64,000 bases of DNA from CAZWCX01 sp964632945 (GTDB lineage: Bacteria > Planctomycetota > MHYJ01 > WSZJ01 > CAZWCX01): positions 5,713 through 69,712 of the forward strand of contig CAZWCX010000023.1 in the NCBI GenBank assembly GCA_964632945.1, given 5' to 3'. Positions 9,053 to 17,764 of the stretch are shown piece by piece (positions within the stretch are counted from its first letter, which is position 1; each line of letters begins with the position of its first letter). Below the pieces are notes generated by a model, which saw only the letters and a list, made by a program, of their open reading frames with translations, did not search any database and was not told the DNA's origin. The position numbers and the translations under genes were made by a program.

Positions 9053-10444
9053 ATGAAGATCAGTTTCCACGGCGCCGTTCGGACCGTCACCGGTTCCCAG
9101 CACCTGCTGCAACTGAACGGGAAGAAGGTACTCCTCGACTGCGGTCTCTACCAGGGACGACGATCCGACGCCAATCGCCGCAATTCGAAGTTTGCCTTCG
9201 AGCCCAAGGAAATCGACTGCGTCGTCCTCTCCCACGCGCACATGGACCACGCCGGAAACCTCCCGACCCTGGTCAAGCGAGGCTTCCGCGGCAACATCTT
9301 CTGCACCCCCGCCACCCGCTCCCTGTGCAGCCTCATGCTCCTCGACAGCGCCCACATCCAACTGAAGGACGCCGAGTTCCTGAACAAGCGCCGCAAGGAG
9401 GGAGAGCCGCCCATCGAGGCCCTTTACGGGGTCCCCGACGTCCAGCAGACCCTCAAGCAGATGATCGCCATTCCGTACGGCCGCCCCATGATCGTCGCCC
9501 AGGGCGTCACCGTCACCTTCCGTGACGCCGGTCACATTCTCGGCTCCGCCTCCGTCACCCTCGACCTCGAGGAGAACGGGAAACGGAAGCGCGTCGGATT
9601 CTCCGGCGACATCGGCCGGCGGGAGTTTCCGGTCCTGCGCGATCCCGACCCCATGGAGGGCCTGGACGTCCTCATTTGCGAGTCCACCTACGGCGACCGG
9701 CTCCATCGCCCGGACAGCGAGGCGGAAGACGCGCTCGCCGACATCGTCCGGCGGGTGCACAAGCGCGGCGGCGCCATCGTCATGCCCGCCTTCGCGGTTG
9801 GACGCACCCAGACGGTCGTCTACCATCTGCACAAGCTCTTCCTGGCCAACCAGCTGCCCAAGATCCCCATCTTCGTCGACAGTCCGCTCGCGGTGAACGT
9901 GACCGCGGTCTTCCGACTTCACCCGGACTGCTACGATGAAGAGACGCTGGCGCTGGTCAACGACGACCGGGACCCGTTCGGCTTCGCCATGCTCCGCTAC
10001 ACCCAGTCGGTCGAGGAGTCGAAGCGCCTCAACGACCTCGACGAACCGGCCCTGATCATCTCCGCCTCCGGCATGTGCGAGGCGGGACGGGTCCTCCACC
10101 ACCTGCGGAACCGGATCCACGATCCGAAGAACCTGGTCCTGCTCGCCGGCTTCCAGGCCGAGCACACGCTGGGGCGACGGTTGCAGGAAGGGGCCAAGGT
10201 CGCCAAGATCTACGGCCAGGAAGTGACGGTGAAGGCGGAGGTCGACACGCTGCAGGGCATGAGCGCGCACGCCGATCGGGACGGGTTGACGGCGTACGCC
10301 CTCGCGACGCACGCGTCGCGGCCGCCGAAGACCTTCCTCGTCCACGGCGAGGAGAAGGTCTGCCTCGCCTTCGAGCAGCACCTTCGCGGCAAGGGCTTCC
10401 CCTCGGTCACGGTCCCGGAGGAAGGGACGGTCTACGACCTCTAG
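9053..10444 (+). CDS. Metallo-beta-lactamase/beta-CASP RNA nuclease
   Basis: The 463-residue protein has the metallo-beta-lactamase fold with the zinc motif HAHMDHAGN (H61, H63, D65, H66), GHILGSASV and FSGDIG. A beta-CASP insert follows (CESTYGDRLH, MPAFAVGRTQTVVYHL), then an RNA-specificity C-terminus (ISASGMCEAGRVLHHL, AGFQAEHTLGRRL, MSAHADRDGL). This is the bacterial/archaeal CPSF73/YSH1-type architecture; relatives are RNA endo- or 5'-exonucleases. A GGAGG box lies 8 nt before ATG 9053. A 151-nt gap with a hairpin separates it from the ligase gene, so it may have its own transcript. It is convergent with comEC. The substrate is unknown, but RNA processing is the best guess. Confidence 0.9.
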   Translation: MKISFHGAVRTVTGSQHLLQLNGKKVLLDCGLYQGRRSDANRRNSKFAFEPKEIDCVVLSHAHMDHAGNLPTLVKRGFRGNIFCTPATRSLCSLMLLDSAHIQLKDAEFLNKRRKEGEPPIEALYGVPDVQQTLKQMIAIPYGRPMIVAQGVTVTFRDAGHILGSASVTLDLEENGKRKRVGFSGDIGRREFPVLRDPDPMEGLDVLICESTYGDRLHRPDSEAEDALADIVRRVHKRGGAIVMPAFAVGRTQTVVYHLHKLFLANQLPKIPIFVDSPLAVNVTAVFRLHPDCYDEETLALVNDDRDPFGFAMLRYTQSVEESKRLNDLDEPALIISASGMCEAGRVLHHLRNRIHDPKNLVLLAGFQAEHTLGRRLQEGAKVAKIYGQEVTVKAEVDTLQGMSAHADRDGLTAYALATHASRPPKTFLVHGEEKVCLAFEQHLRGKGFPSVTVPEEGTVYDL

Positions 10445-10534
10445 CCCGACGCTCGCTGGAGCCGCCGCCGCGGCTTCGTGATGAATCCGCCCGCCGACCA
10501 CCGGGCGGCGTTCGCAGCCGGGCCGGCGAGGCGA

Positions 10535-10553
10535 CCGGAGTGCGACACTCCGG
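10535..10553. terminator. Hairpin between convergent genes
   Basis: CCGGAGTG, loop CGA, CACTCCGG: a perfect 8-bp stem in the 184-nt gap between the convergent nuclease and comEC genes. No U-run follows on either side. It is a plausible bidirectional transcript end or RNA stabiliser rather than a classic intrinsic terminator. Confidence 0.4.
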
Positions 10554-10628
10554 GTCGCGCGCTGGGCGAGGCCGTCCAGCTCCGTCCGGCCCCACAGGCC
10601 GGGCGGAGACGGATCGTTCGCGAACGAC

Positions 10629-13241
10629 TCACTCCCCTTCCTGCCACCCGACCACCCGGAGTCCGGACTCCGCCGGCGTCACGATCACCGCGCCGACTTC
10701 CGCGGTGCAGCGGACCTCCGCACCCCTGCGCCGCCAGGACTCCGCGACCGGTCGATAGCCGAACCGGTCCGAGCTGCTGATGACCACCCAGGCCGGTCGG
10801 AGCCGCTCGGCGAGCGCCTCCTCCCACGCGCCGGGGCTGCCGTGGTGGGGCGCCAGGAGGAGGTCGGCGGGCGTCCCGCCCGGCGGGGCCGACTCGAGGA
10901 ATCGTCGCCAGCCTCGACGCTCCACGTCGCCCGTGAGCCAGACGACCCGGCCGCCGGCGGTCAGCCGGATCACGAGCGAGCCGTCGTTGTCGGACAGGCC
11001 CGCCGCGGACGATCCCGGGGCCGGCGGCCACATCACCTCGGCCGCCGCGCCCTCCCCCAGCGGAATCCGCTCCCCGGCCTGGACGAGCCGGACCGGCACC
11101 CGGGACCGATCCGCGCGCAACAGGATCTCCTTTCCGACCGGCGACAGGGAAAAACGCGGCGACACCCACACTTCACCGACCTCGAACGAATCGAAGATCG
11201 CGGGGGCCCCGGACACGTGATCCAGGTCCGCATGGGAAAGGACCAACCGCTCGATCCGGGAAATCCCGCGGCGTCGCGCGTGCGGTTCGAAGACGTGACG
11301 CGCGACGCCGGTCCCGCCGCTTCCTCCCGCGTCGTACACCAGCGCGCCGGAGGGGAGTTCGGCCAGCACGCAGGTGCCATGGCCGACGTCGAACACGGTG
11401 AGGCGGAACGAACCTTCCGGAATCGACGCCGCGCGCGGCCACCAGAGCGCGGCGCACAGGACCGCCGTCCCGACCGCGGCCGTCGCTGCGGCGCGCTTTC
11501 CGGTCCGGCGCGCCTCGCACGCGAAGACCAGCGTGCCGTAGTAGGCCGCGACCGCCGTGGCCGACGGAATGGGCGGGACCCAGACGGCCCCGGGGAGGGC
11601 CGCGAACATCCGGGCCAGGTCGCTCACGACGCTCGAGGGGAAGGTGACCAGCGGGGCGAGGAGGCCGGCCGCGAGTCCGCCGCCCCCGAAGGCGATCCCG
11701 GCGATTCCCGCCGCGAGGCCGGCAGCCAGGAGAAATGCCACCCACGGCCCGAGCAGAAGACTGGCGGGAACCGCCCAGGCGGCCACGCGGTCGAACACGA
11801 CCAGGGTCAGCGGAAGGACCCCGAGCCACGCCGCGAGTCCCACTCGGGCACCGGTGAAGACTCCGCGACCGCCGAGACGCGCCGTTTCGCGCCAGAGCGG
11901 CGGCGGCGCCGCCGGCGCGGGCGGCGCACCCCCGGAGGGGAGCGCGAAAACCGAGGATGCGGCGATGGCGATCACCGACGCGAACGAGAGCTGGAAGCCG
12001 GGATCGAACAGCGCCAGCGGATCGAGGGCGAGGATGACGATCGCGGCGGCGGCGAGGCTGCTCGCCCCGTCGCGCCGCCGCTCCAGCAGGTCCGCTCCCA
12101 GCCATACCGCCACCATCAGCCCGGCGCGGAGGACCGGTGGCTGCGCCCCGGTCACGCCGGCATAGACTCCCATCGCGAGGAGCGCGACCGCCACTCGCCC
12201 CTTGCGCCCCGCGCCCGCCAGAGCCGCCAGTCCCAGCATCCCCCCCGCCACCAGCGCGACGTGGAAGCCGCTCACCGCCAGAAAGTGAATCGTCCCGCTG
12301 CGGAGGAACGCTTCGGACTCCGCCTCGGTGAGGACGGCTCGTTCGCCCAGGACCAGACATCGCGCCAGCCGCGATCCCTCGGGGCCGACCACGCCGGCCA
12401 GCCCGCGCCCGAGTTCACGGCGGAGCGCGGAGGCGAGTTCCCGCGCACCGGCCGGACGGACGGGGGTTTCCAGGATTTCGATCGCTCCCGACCGCGCGAT
12501 CAATACGCCGGCTTCGCCGTTCCGGCGCGCCCAGGCGCGCCGATCGATCCCGTCCGGGTTCCGTTGCCCATCCGGAGCGAGGAAACGGCCGGCAACCCGG
12601 ATCCGGGTCCCGAGGGGGACTTCCGGCATCCGCTCGAAGGCATAGACCGCCGCACGCCCGCCGGCCGGCGACCGGTGCGCGGGTCCTGCCAACGCCTCCT
12701 TGCCGATCGCCCCCGGGGCCGATTCCCCGACCGCCTCGACCGCGATCACGGTCCGACCGCGCGTCTCGATTCGACCCAGGAACGGTCGACCGTCGTAGTC
12801 GGTTTCCGCGGGCACGCGCACGTCGTTGACGATGTCCTCGACCACCCGGCCCTCGAGGACGACCTGCGCCCCGTCCGGGACCCGCCCGTCGATCCGCCCG
12901 GGGGGGAGGTCGAGCACCTGCGCGGTGCGCAGGTCGGCGACCAGGAGCGCGACGCCGACCAACGCCACGCGCACCCAATCCCGTTTCCACCACGGCGGCG
13001 AGGCGAACGACCCGGGGACCGCGACGCGACGCGCGCGTACGACCCGCAGGACCGCCGCCCCGAGGACCGCGGCCGCCGCGACTCCGACGCCGCGCGGGGA
13101 ACCCGACGCCGCCAGGAGGTCGGCCGCCCAGATCCCCGCCGCCAGCGCGAGCGCCGCCGGCACCAACGGCCGGCCGAGAGGATTCGGCCCCCGTGGCCGG
13201 GCCTGCGCCACGGACCCCGCAGGCGACTCGGCGGCCTTCAT
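10629..13241 (-). CDS. comEC: ComEC/Rec2 DNA-uptake channel protein
   Basis: The 870-residue protein has the three-part ComEC layout. An N-terminal region has two to three membrane helices and an OB-like soluble stretch (about residues 1-260). The central competence domain has many transmembrane helices and the signature FLRSGTIHFLAVSGFHVALVAG split across about residues 300-330, with PVLRAGLM after it. The C-terminal metallo-beta-lactamase domain (about 610-860) has DVGHGTCVLAEL, LSHADLDHVSG and LTGDVERRG. ComEC carries single-stranded DNA across the inner membrane in natural transformation, and its lactamase domain is a proposed nuclease. A GGGAGGGAG site precedes ATG 13241. It is divergent from the GH5 gene. 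Confidence 0.93.
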   Translation of the reverse strand: MKAAESPAGSVAQARPRGPNPLGRPLVPAALALAAGIWAADLLAASGSPRGVGVAAAAVLGAAVLRVVRARRVAVPGSFASPPWWKRDWVRVALVGVALLVADLRTAQVLDLPPGRIDGRVPDGAQVVLEGRVVEDIVNDVRVPAETDYDGRPFLGRIETRGRTVIAVEAVGESAPGAIGKEALAGPAHRSPAGGRAAVYAFERMPEVPLGTRIRVAGRFLAPDGQRNPDGIDRRAWARRNGEAGVLIARSGAIEILETPVRPAGARELASALRRELGRGLAGVVGPEGSRLARCLVLGERAVLTEAESEAFLRSGTIHFLAVSGFHVALVAGGMLGLAALAGAGRKGRVAVALLAMGVYAGVTGAQPPVLRAGLMVAVWLGADLLERRRDGASSLAAAAIVILALDPLALFDPGFQLSFASVIAIAASSVFALPSGGAPPAPAAPPPLWRETARLGGRGVFTGARVGLAAWLGVLPLTLVVFDRVAAWAVPASLLLGPWVAFLLAAGLAAGIAGIAFGGGGLAAGLLAPLVTFPSSVVSDLARMFAALPGAVWVPPIPSATAVAAYYGTLVFACEARRTGKRAAATAAVGTAVLCAALWWPRAASIPEGSFRLTVFDVGHGTCVLAELPSGALVYDAGGSGGTGVARHVFEPHARRRGISRIERLVLSHADLDHVSGAPAIFDSFEVGEVWVSPRFSLSPVGKEILLRADRSRVPVRLVQAGERIPLGEGAAAEVMWPPAPGSSAAGLSDNDGSLVIRLTAGGRVVWLTGDVERRGWRRFLESAPPGGTPADLLLAPHHGSPGAWEEALAERLRPAWVVISSSDRFGYRPVAESWRRRGAEVRCTAEVGAVIVTPAESGLRVVGWQEGE

Positions 13242-13361
13242 GAACTCCCTCCCGGATCCATCTCCCGAATCCTACCGCCGGGACTTCCCCCACTCCAGAA
13301 ATCGTAGACCCGCTCCCTCTCCCCGCTTCCCCTGCGCGGCCGCGCACGGTATCCTCCCGGC

Positions 13362-15029
13362 ATGCGTATCGATCCCCCCCCCGCCCTCGCCCCCGTGTCC
13401 GTCCACACCGTCGCCGCCGGATTCCGGAGCGCTCTCGGCCTCGCCCTCACGATCGTCGCCGCCTGCACCCTCGTCCGGGCCCAGCCGGCCCCCGAGGAGA
13501 CCCTCCCCTGGCTGAAGATCGCCGATGCCCGCGTGGTCCGGGCGGACACCGGCGAACCCGTCCGGCTCCGCGGCGTCAATCTCGATCGCTTCTACTTTTC
13601 CTGGGAGGAAGACCCGGCCGTCGTCGCCACCTACTGCGGCGCCGCCGACCTCGCCCGGCTCGCCCGCGCCGGCGTCACGCTGGTTCGCCTGGGCTTCCAC
13701 TGGCGCGAGGTCCTCGGGCCCGAGCCCGAGGTCGCGCAATCCCTCGCCCGCCTGGACGAGACCATCGCCGCGTGCGCAGCCAACCGGATCCACGTCGTGC
13801 TCGATCTCCGGCTTCCCCCCGGCAATCGGGAAATCAATCCGCTCGATTTCACCTTTTGGGACGATCCGCGCCACGCCGAACACCTCGTGCGGCTCTGGCG
13901 CACGCTGGCGCGCCGCTATGCGGCGGAACCGGCCATCCTGGGGTACGACCTGTTCAATGAACCCGTGCCGCCCGATCCCGACGAATGGTGGCGGCTCGCC
14001 AATCGCCTGATCGCGGCCGTGCGCTCCGAGGATACCCGTCACATTCTCGTCGTACAGCCCCCGCTCCTGGAGGGAGAGGGGTTCCGCAAGGTGGCGGACC
14101 CGCAGGTGCTGTACAGCTTCCATTTCTACGAGCCGATGCTGCTGACCCACCAGGGCGCATGGTGGGTCGGCGACGTCCCGCCGCCCATGGGCGTGGCCTA
14201 CCCGGGAACGATCCCCGAGGAGGAAGAGGTCGGCAACGACGACGGACCTTCCCTGCAGGGGGATGCGGCGGAGTGGAAGAAGATCGAGTCCGAGGAGCGG
14301 ACCGCGCCGGAAGAGGCCGCCTGGCTCGCGCTCGTGATTTTCGCCGAAGGGGCCGTCGAGGAGGTGCGGTTCGATGACCTCGAGGTGGACGAGGACGGAG
14401 TTCCGGTGCCGGTTCCGAATGCGGGTTTCGAGGACGAGAGCGAGGTGACCCCCGGGGCGCCGTTCCTCTGGCGTCCGGCGCAGGAGATCGACGGCGAGCC
14501 GGACTGGCTGGAGGAGGGACGCGGCGGGACACGATGCCTCGCCTTGCTCGGGGTGGAGTCGAAGGCGTCCTGGACGAATTGGGGCGACCCGATCCCCGAG
14601 GCCTATGTCGCCGTCACCCCGGGACGACGATATCGCGTGCGCGCCTGGGTGCGGGCGCAAGGGAACCGCGGCGCCGTCGGGGTTTCGCTGTCGTGGCTGA
14701 AGCGCAAAGAGGTCCCCTGGGACCGCGAACGGCTCGCCGGCGAATTGCGCAAGGCGCTCACCTGGGGCCGCGAGAACCGGGTCGCCATGTACTGTGGCGA
14801 GTTCGGGTGCACGCGCGGGCATCGGGGGGCGCAGGCGGCGTACGTGGCCGACCTCGCTTCCCTGCTCAACGAGGCGGGGGTGCCCTGGACCCTTTGGACC
14901 TTCCGTGACCCCAATCCGGAGGAGCAGACCGGGGCGTTCGGCCTCTACTTTGGACCGGCCGAAGGGGGAACCGCGAAATGCATGCGAAACGAGGAACTGT
15001 GGGACGCCTTTCGCAAGGCTTTGAAATGA
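13362..15029 (+). CDS. Secreted GH5-type glycoside hydrolase with an inserted beta-sandwich domain
   Basis: 555 residues. A probable signal sequence (about residues 1-45, cleaved near VRAQ) is followed by a GH5-like TIM barrel: RLRGVNLDRF, RLGFHWREV, and the acid/base Glu in GYDLFNEPVPPDP (E200). The nucleophile is E480 in MYCGEFGC. Family 5 enzymes hydrolyse beta-glucans and related polysaccharides with retention. The two catalytic Glu are 280 residues apart because about 150 residues (roughly 300-450) resembling a CBM4/9-type jelly roll, with NAGFEDESE and YRVRAWVRAQG, are inserted between them. A TATCCT box ends 6 nt before ATG 13362, so the message may be leaderless. The stop overlaps an in-frame ATG of the next gene. 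Confidence 0.82.
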   Translation: MRIDPPPALAPVSVHTVAAGFRSALGLALTIVAACTLVRAQPAPEETLPWLKIADARVVRADTGEPVRLRGVNLDRFYFSWEEDPAVVATYCGAADLARLARAGVTLVRLGFHWREVLGPEPEVAQSLARLDETIAACAANRIHVVLDLRLPPGNREINPLDFTFWDDPRHAEHLVRLWRTLARRYAAEPAILGYDLFNEPVPPDPDEWWRLANRLIAAVRSEDTRHILVVQPPLLEGEGFRKVADPQVLYSFHFYEPMLLTHQGAWWVGDVPPPMGVAYPGTIPEEEEVGNDDGPSLQGDAAEWKKIESEERTAPEEAAWLALVIFAEGAVEEVRFDDLEVDEDGVPVPVPNAGFEDESEVTPGAPFLWRPAQEIDGEPDWLEEGRGGTRCLALLGVESKASWTNWGDPIPEAYVAVTPGRRYRVRAWVRAQGNRGAVGVSLSWLKRKEVPWDRERLAGELRKALTWGRENRVAMYCGEFGCTRGHRGAQAAYVADLASLLNEAGVPWTLWTFRDPNPEEQTGAFGLYFGPAEGGTAKCMRNEELWDAFRKALK

Positions 15030-15048
15030 ACCGGGTCCGGACTACAAT
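15021..15048 (+). promoter_or_regulatory. Promoter overlapping the GH5 gene end
   Basis: TTGAAA, 16-nt spacer, TACAAT. It spans the GH5 stop codon and would start transcription about one base before ATG 15056, giving a leaderless message for the thioredoxin-like gene. Confidence 0.4.
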
Positions 15049-15055
15049 GTCGCGC

Positions 15056-17026
15056 ATGAACGCCCTGCCCCGTTTCCTGCGCACCCTCGCGACCGCGCTC
15101 GCCCTCGCGGTCCTGGTCTCCGGATCGTCCGCGCACGGCGAGGATCCCCCGCTGCCGGTGGAGTATCTCGCCCATGTCCGGCAGGGCCGGGAACACCTGT
15201 CGATCCGGAATACGTTTCGCGCACTGGCCGAGTTTCAGATGGCCCTCCGCATCCACGCGGAGGATGTGGCCGCGTGGGACGGTCTGGCGCGCGCGGGATG
15301 GATGTCGGGCGACGAGGACGTGACGCTGTTGGCCCTGCTGCGCGCGATCGAGCTCGCGCCGGAGCGGGCCGATTATCGCCGGATGCTCGGGGACGTGCAC
15401 GCGCGGACGGGACGCCGGTTGGCGGCCGCCCACGCCTATCTGGAGGCGCGCCGCTGCGCCGCGGCCGGCGACGCTCTCGATCCCGACATCGCGACGCGGA
15501 TCGACGCGTGGCTGGAGAAGTCGGCCCGGAGCGACCCCGCCATCGAGGAAAAGGCGCGCGCGGCGGCGGCCGGTCCGGGACTGCCGGTTCGGCTCGTCTG
15601 CCGCTATTTCTCCCAGGCGCCCGCGGACGGCAGCATGCGCCGGGAAGGGAGCGTGCCCCAAGGCGAGCGGCTCGACCCCCGCGTTCTGCGGGCGGTCGCG
15701 TTCGACGCCCACGGATTCCCGATCGAGACCCCCCGGGGCTGGGCGGTGTCCAACGGCCTCAAGATCGAAGCGGCCGGGGATCCCCCGACCATCCGCGCGA
15801 TCGATCGGGCCTGGAACGCGAAGCTCACGGTCGCCGTGGAGGGGGCCGGGTCTCCGCTCATGGTTACGGTCCCGCTGCAGGTGATCGGCCCGGTCACCCG
15901 CATCAGCGTTCGTCCCCCGAAGGCCCAGGTCCAGGCCGGCGAGCGCGTCCACTTCCTGGTGGCGGCCCTGGATGACGCGGGACATCGTCTCTGGCTGCCG
16001 GAGGTCCGCTGGTCGCTGGAAACGGCCGAGCCGCAGTCCCCGGGACGGATGCGCCGCGAAATGACGACGCAACCTCCCGAGCACTTCTTCGAGCCGCACC
16101 GCAACATCGTCGAGATCGATGCGAAGACCCCGCCCCGCGAAGGTTCCACGTTCAAGGTGATCGCCCGGGAGCCGTCGGGCAAGGTCCTCGGCGCGGCGGC
16201 CTGCGAGGTGGTTCCCGGCACCGCCGGAGGTGCCGACCGCCCGGGCGGGATCTCCTGGCGCGCAAGTTACGAGGAGGCCGTCGCCGCCGCGCGCGCGGAG
16301 CGCAAACCCCTCATGGTCGAATTCACCGCCGAGTGGTGACCCTGGTGCAAGGCCCTGGACAGCGGTACGCTGTTCGACGAGCGGATCGTGGAGTTGTCGA
16401 AGTGCTTCGTCGCGGTCAAAGTGGACGGAGACGACCGCGAGGATCTGGTCAAGGAGTGGCAGGTCCGCGACCTCCCGCTCCTGCTCTTCCTCGCCCCCGA
16501 CGGTGGGGTGCTGGCGCGGCGCGAGAACGACTACAACAACGGGGCGGACGCGGTGTTCGCCGTGATGCAGAGGGCCGCCTCCTCGTACGACGCCGTGCGC
16601 GAGGCGGAGGCGGCGGCGCGCGAGGCGCCGCAGGACCCGGAGAAGATCAAGGCGCTGGCCCTGAAGTACGTCGAACTGCAGCTCTGGGATCCGGCGGCGG
16701 AAGCGTTCGAGCGCTGCCAAACCAACGACCCCGAGAACCGTCTCAAATTCCGCGCCAAGGCGGACGAATACCTGGTCTACATCGATCTGATGCGCGGTCA
16801 CCACGACGCCTGCGTCCTCCGCGCGGAGGCGTACGAAAGCCGCTGGCCCGGCGCGCGCGCCCTGCCGCAGGTGTTGCACTGGCGGGGCATCGCCTTGCTG
16901 CGCGGTGGACGCACCGACGAGGCGATCGCGGTCTGGGAACGGGTGATTCGGGAACACCCGAAGTCCGAACAGGCGAAGCTCGGGCGGGAAGCGATCGAGA
17001 AGGCCCGCAACGCGCCCGGGAAGTGA
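15056..17026 (+). CDS. TPR/thioredoxin-domain protein with an in-frame TGA: probable selenoprotein
   Basis: One reading frame of 656 sense-or-Sec codons, interrupted only by TGA at 16337-16339. Layout: signal peptide (residues 1-27, ending SSAHG), TPR-like helices (about 45-145), a beta-sandwich resembling a bacterial Ig-like domain (about 285-350), a thioredoxin-like domain (about 400-510) and C-terminal TPR-like repeats. The TGA is codon 428 in VEFTAEW-U-PWCKALD, exactly where the first Cys of a CxxC motif belongs. C431 and the cis-Pro segment VRDLPLLLFL are intact. The frame then stays open for 229 codons with normal codon use. A 9-bp hairpin follows at 16356-16376. I infer selenocysteine insertion, giving a periplasmic UxxC oxidoreductase. 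The alternative is a nonsense mutation or sequencing error. Other starts: 15026 (ATGA overlap with GH5) and 15047. Confidence 0.75.
16356..16376 (+). promoter_or_regulatory. Candidate bacterial SECIS hairpin
   Basis: The stem TGGACAGCG pairs with CGCTGTTCG (nine pairs including two G-U wobbles) around a GTA loop at 16365-16367. The loop begins 25 nt after the TGA at 16337-16339. Bacterial SECIS elements lie inside the coding sequence just after the UGA, with a short apical loop carrying a G in its first positions, usually 16-37 nt away, so both distance and loop fit. The hairpin is also coding sequence, so chance pairing is not excluded. Confidence 0.55.
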
Positions 17027-17027
17027 C

Positions 17028-17747
17028 CTAGACGGACGCCTCCGTGGCGTCGACGAGGCGGCGGATCCTGCGCAGGCTCGCCAGCATGATGAAGCCGTCC
17101 CGCCACACCCGTACCTTGCTGCCGGCTTGGTCGCGCCAGACCACGCCGACCTCGGCGATCCGCAGCCCGCGCCGGTGGGCGCGGTACACCAGCTCGAAGT
17201 CGAATCCGAAGTGGTGGGTTTCGAGCCGTTCGACCACCCCCCGCAAAGCGCCCGCCCGCATGAGCTTGAACCCGCACTGGGTGTCGCGATAGGGGATTCC
17301 CAGGCTCACGCGGACGGCGGCGTTGAAGCACCGGCCGAGCACGCGTCTTCTCAGACTCTGCGGGACCGGCAGCACCGATTCCGGCAGCGCCCGGGACGCG
17401 AGGACGAGATCGGCTCCCCGGTCGATCGCGGTGCGCAGCTTTTCGACTTCCTCGATCGGGGTGGCCAGGTCGGCATCCGAAAAGAGCCACAGGTCGCCGC
17501 GCGCCTCCAGCAACCCCGCGCGCACGGCGTACCCCTTCCCGTGGTTCGACTCGGACCGGACGAGCCGGATCCCGGGATCCGTCGCCGCCCGCGCGCGGAC
17601 GACTTCCGCGGTGCCGTCGAGGGAGCCGTCATCGACCACGACGACTTCGAACGGCGCGCCGCCGTTCCGCAGGTACGCCACGATCGCGTCGAGCGTCGCG
17701 GGCAGCCGGGCGGCCTCGTTGTACGCCGGGATCACGACCGACAGCAT
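17028..17747 (-). CDS. Glycosyltransferase family 2, dolichyl-phosphate-sugar synthase type
   Basis: The 239-residue protein is a soluble GT2 (GT-A fold) transferase: LSVVIPAYNEAARLPATLDAI, FEVVVVDDGSLDGT, LWLFSDADLATPIEEV with the metal-binding DAD, and RDTQCGFKLMRAGA. It resembles the ALG5/DPM1 group, which moves glucose or mannose from a nucleotide sugar to a polyprenyl phosphate at the cytoplasmic membrane face. The acceptor cannot be told. A GGAG box lies 6 nt before ATG 17747. A GTG at 17768 overlapping the RecG stop as GTGA is the alternative start, and either implies coupling to recG. Its stop lies one base from the stop of the convergent thioredoxin-like gene. Confidence 0.88.
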   Translation of the reverse strand: MLSVVIPAYNEAARLPATLDAIVAYLRNGGAPFEVVVVDDGSLDGTAEVVRARAATDPGIRLVRSESNHGKGYAVRAGLLEARGDLWLFSDADLATPIEEVEKLRTAIDRGADLVLASRALPESVLPVPQSLRRRVLGRCFNAAVRVSLGIPYRDTQCGFKLMRAGALRGVVERLETHHFGFDFELVYRAHRRGLRIAEVGVVWRDQAGSKVRVWRDGFIMLASLRRIRRLVDATEASV

Positions 17748-17764
17748 CGACGGCTCCACGCGGG

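Noticed and set aside
16340..17026. Separate gene starting at 16388 downstream of the TGA
   Set aside because: Its start is a GTG inside the thioredoxin domain without a ribosome site, and the domain would lack its active-site half; readthrough of the TGA explains the sequence better.
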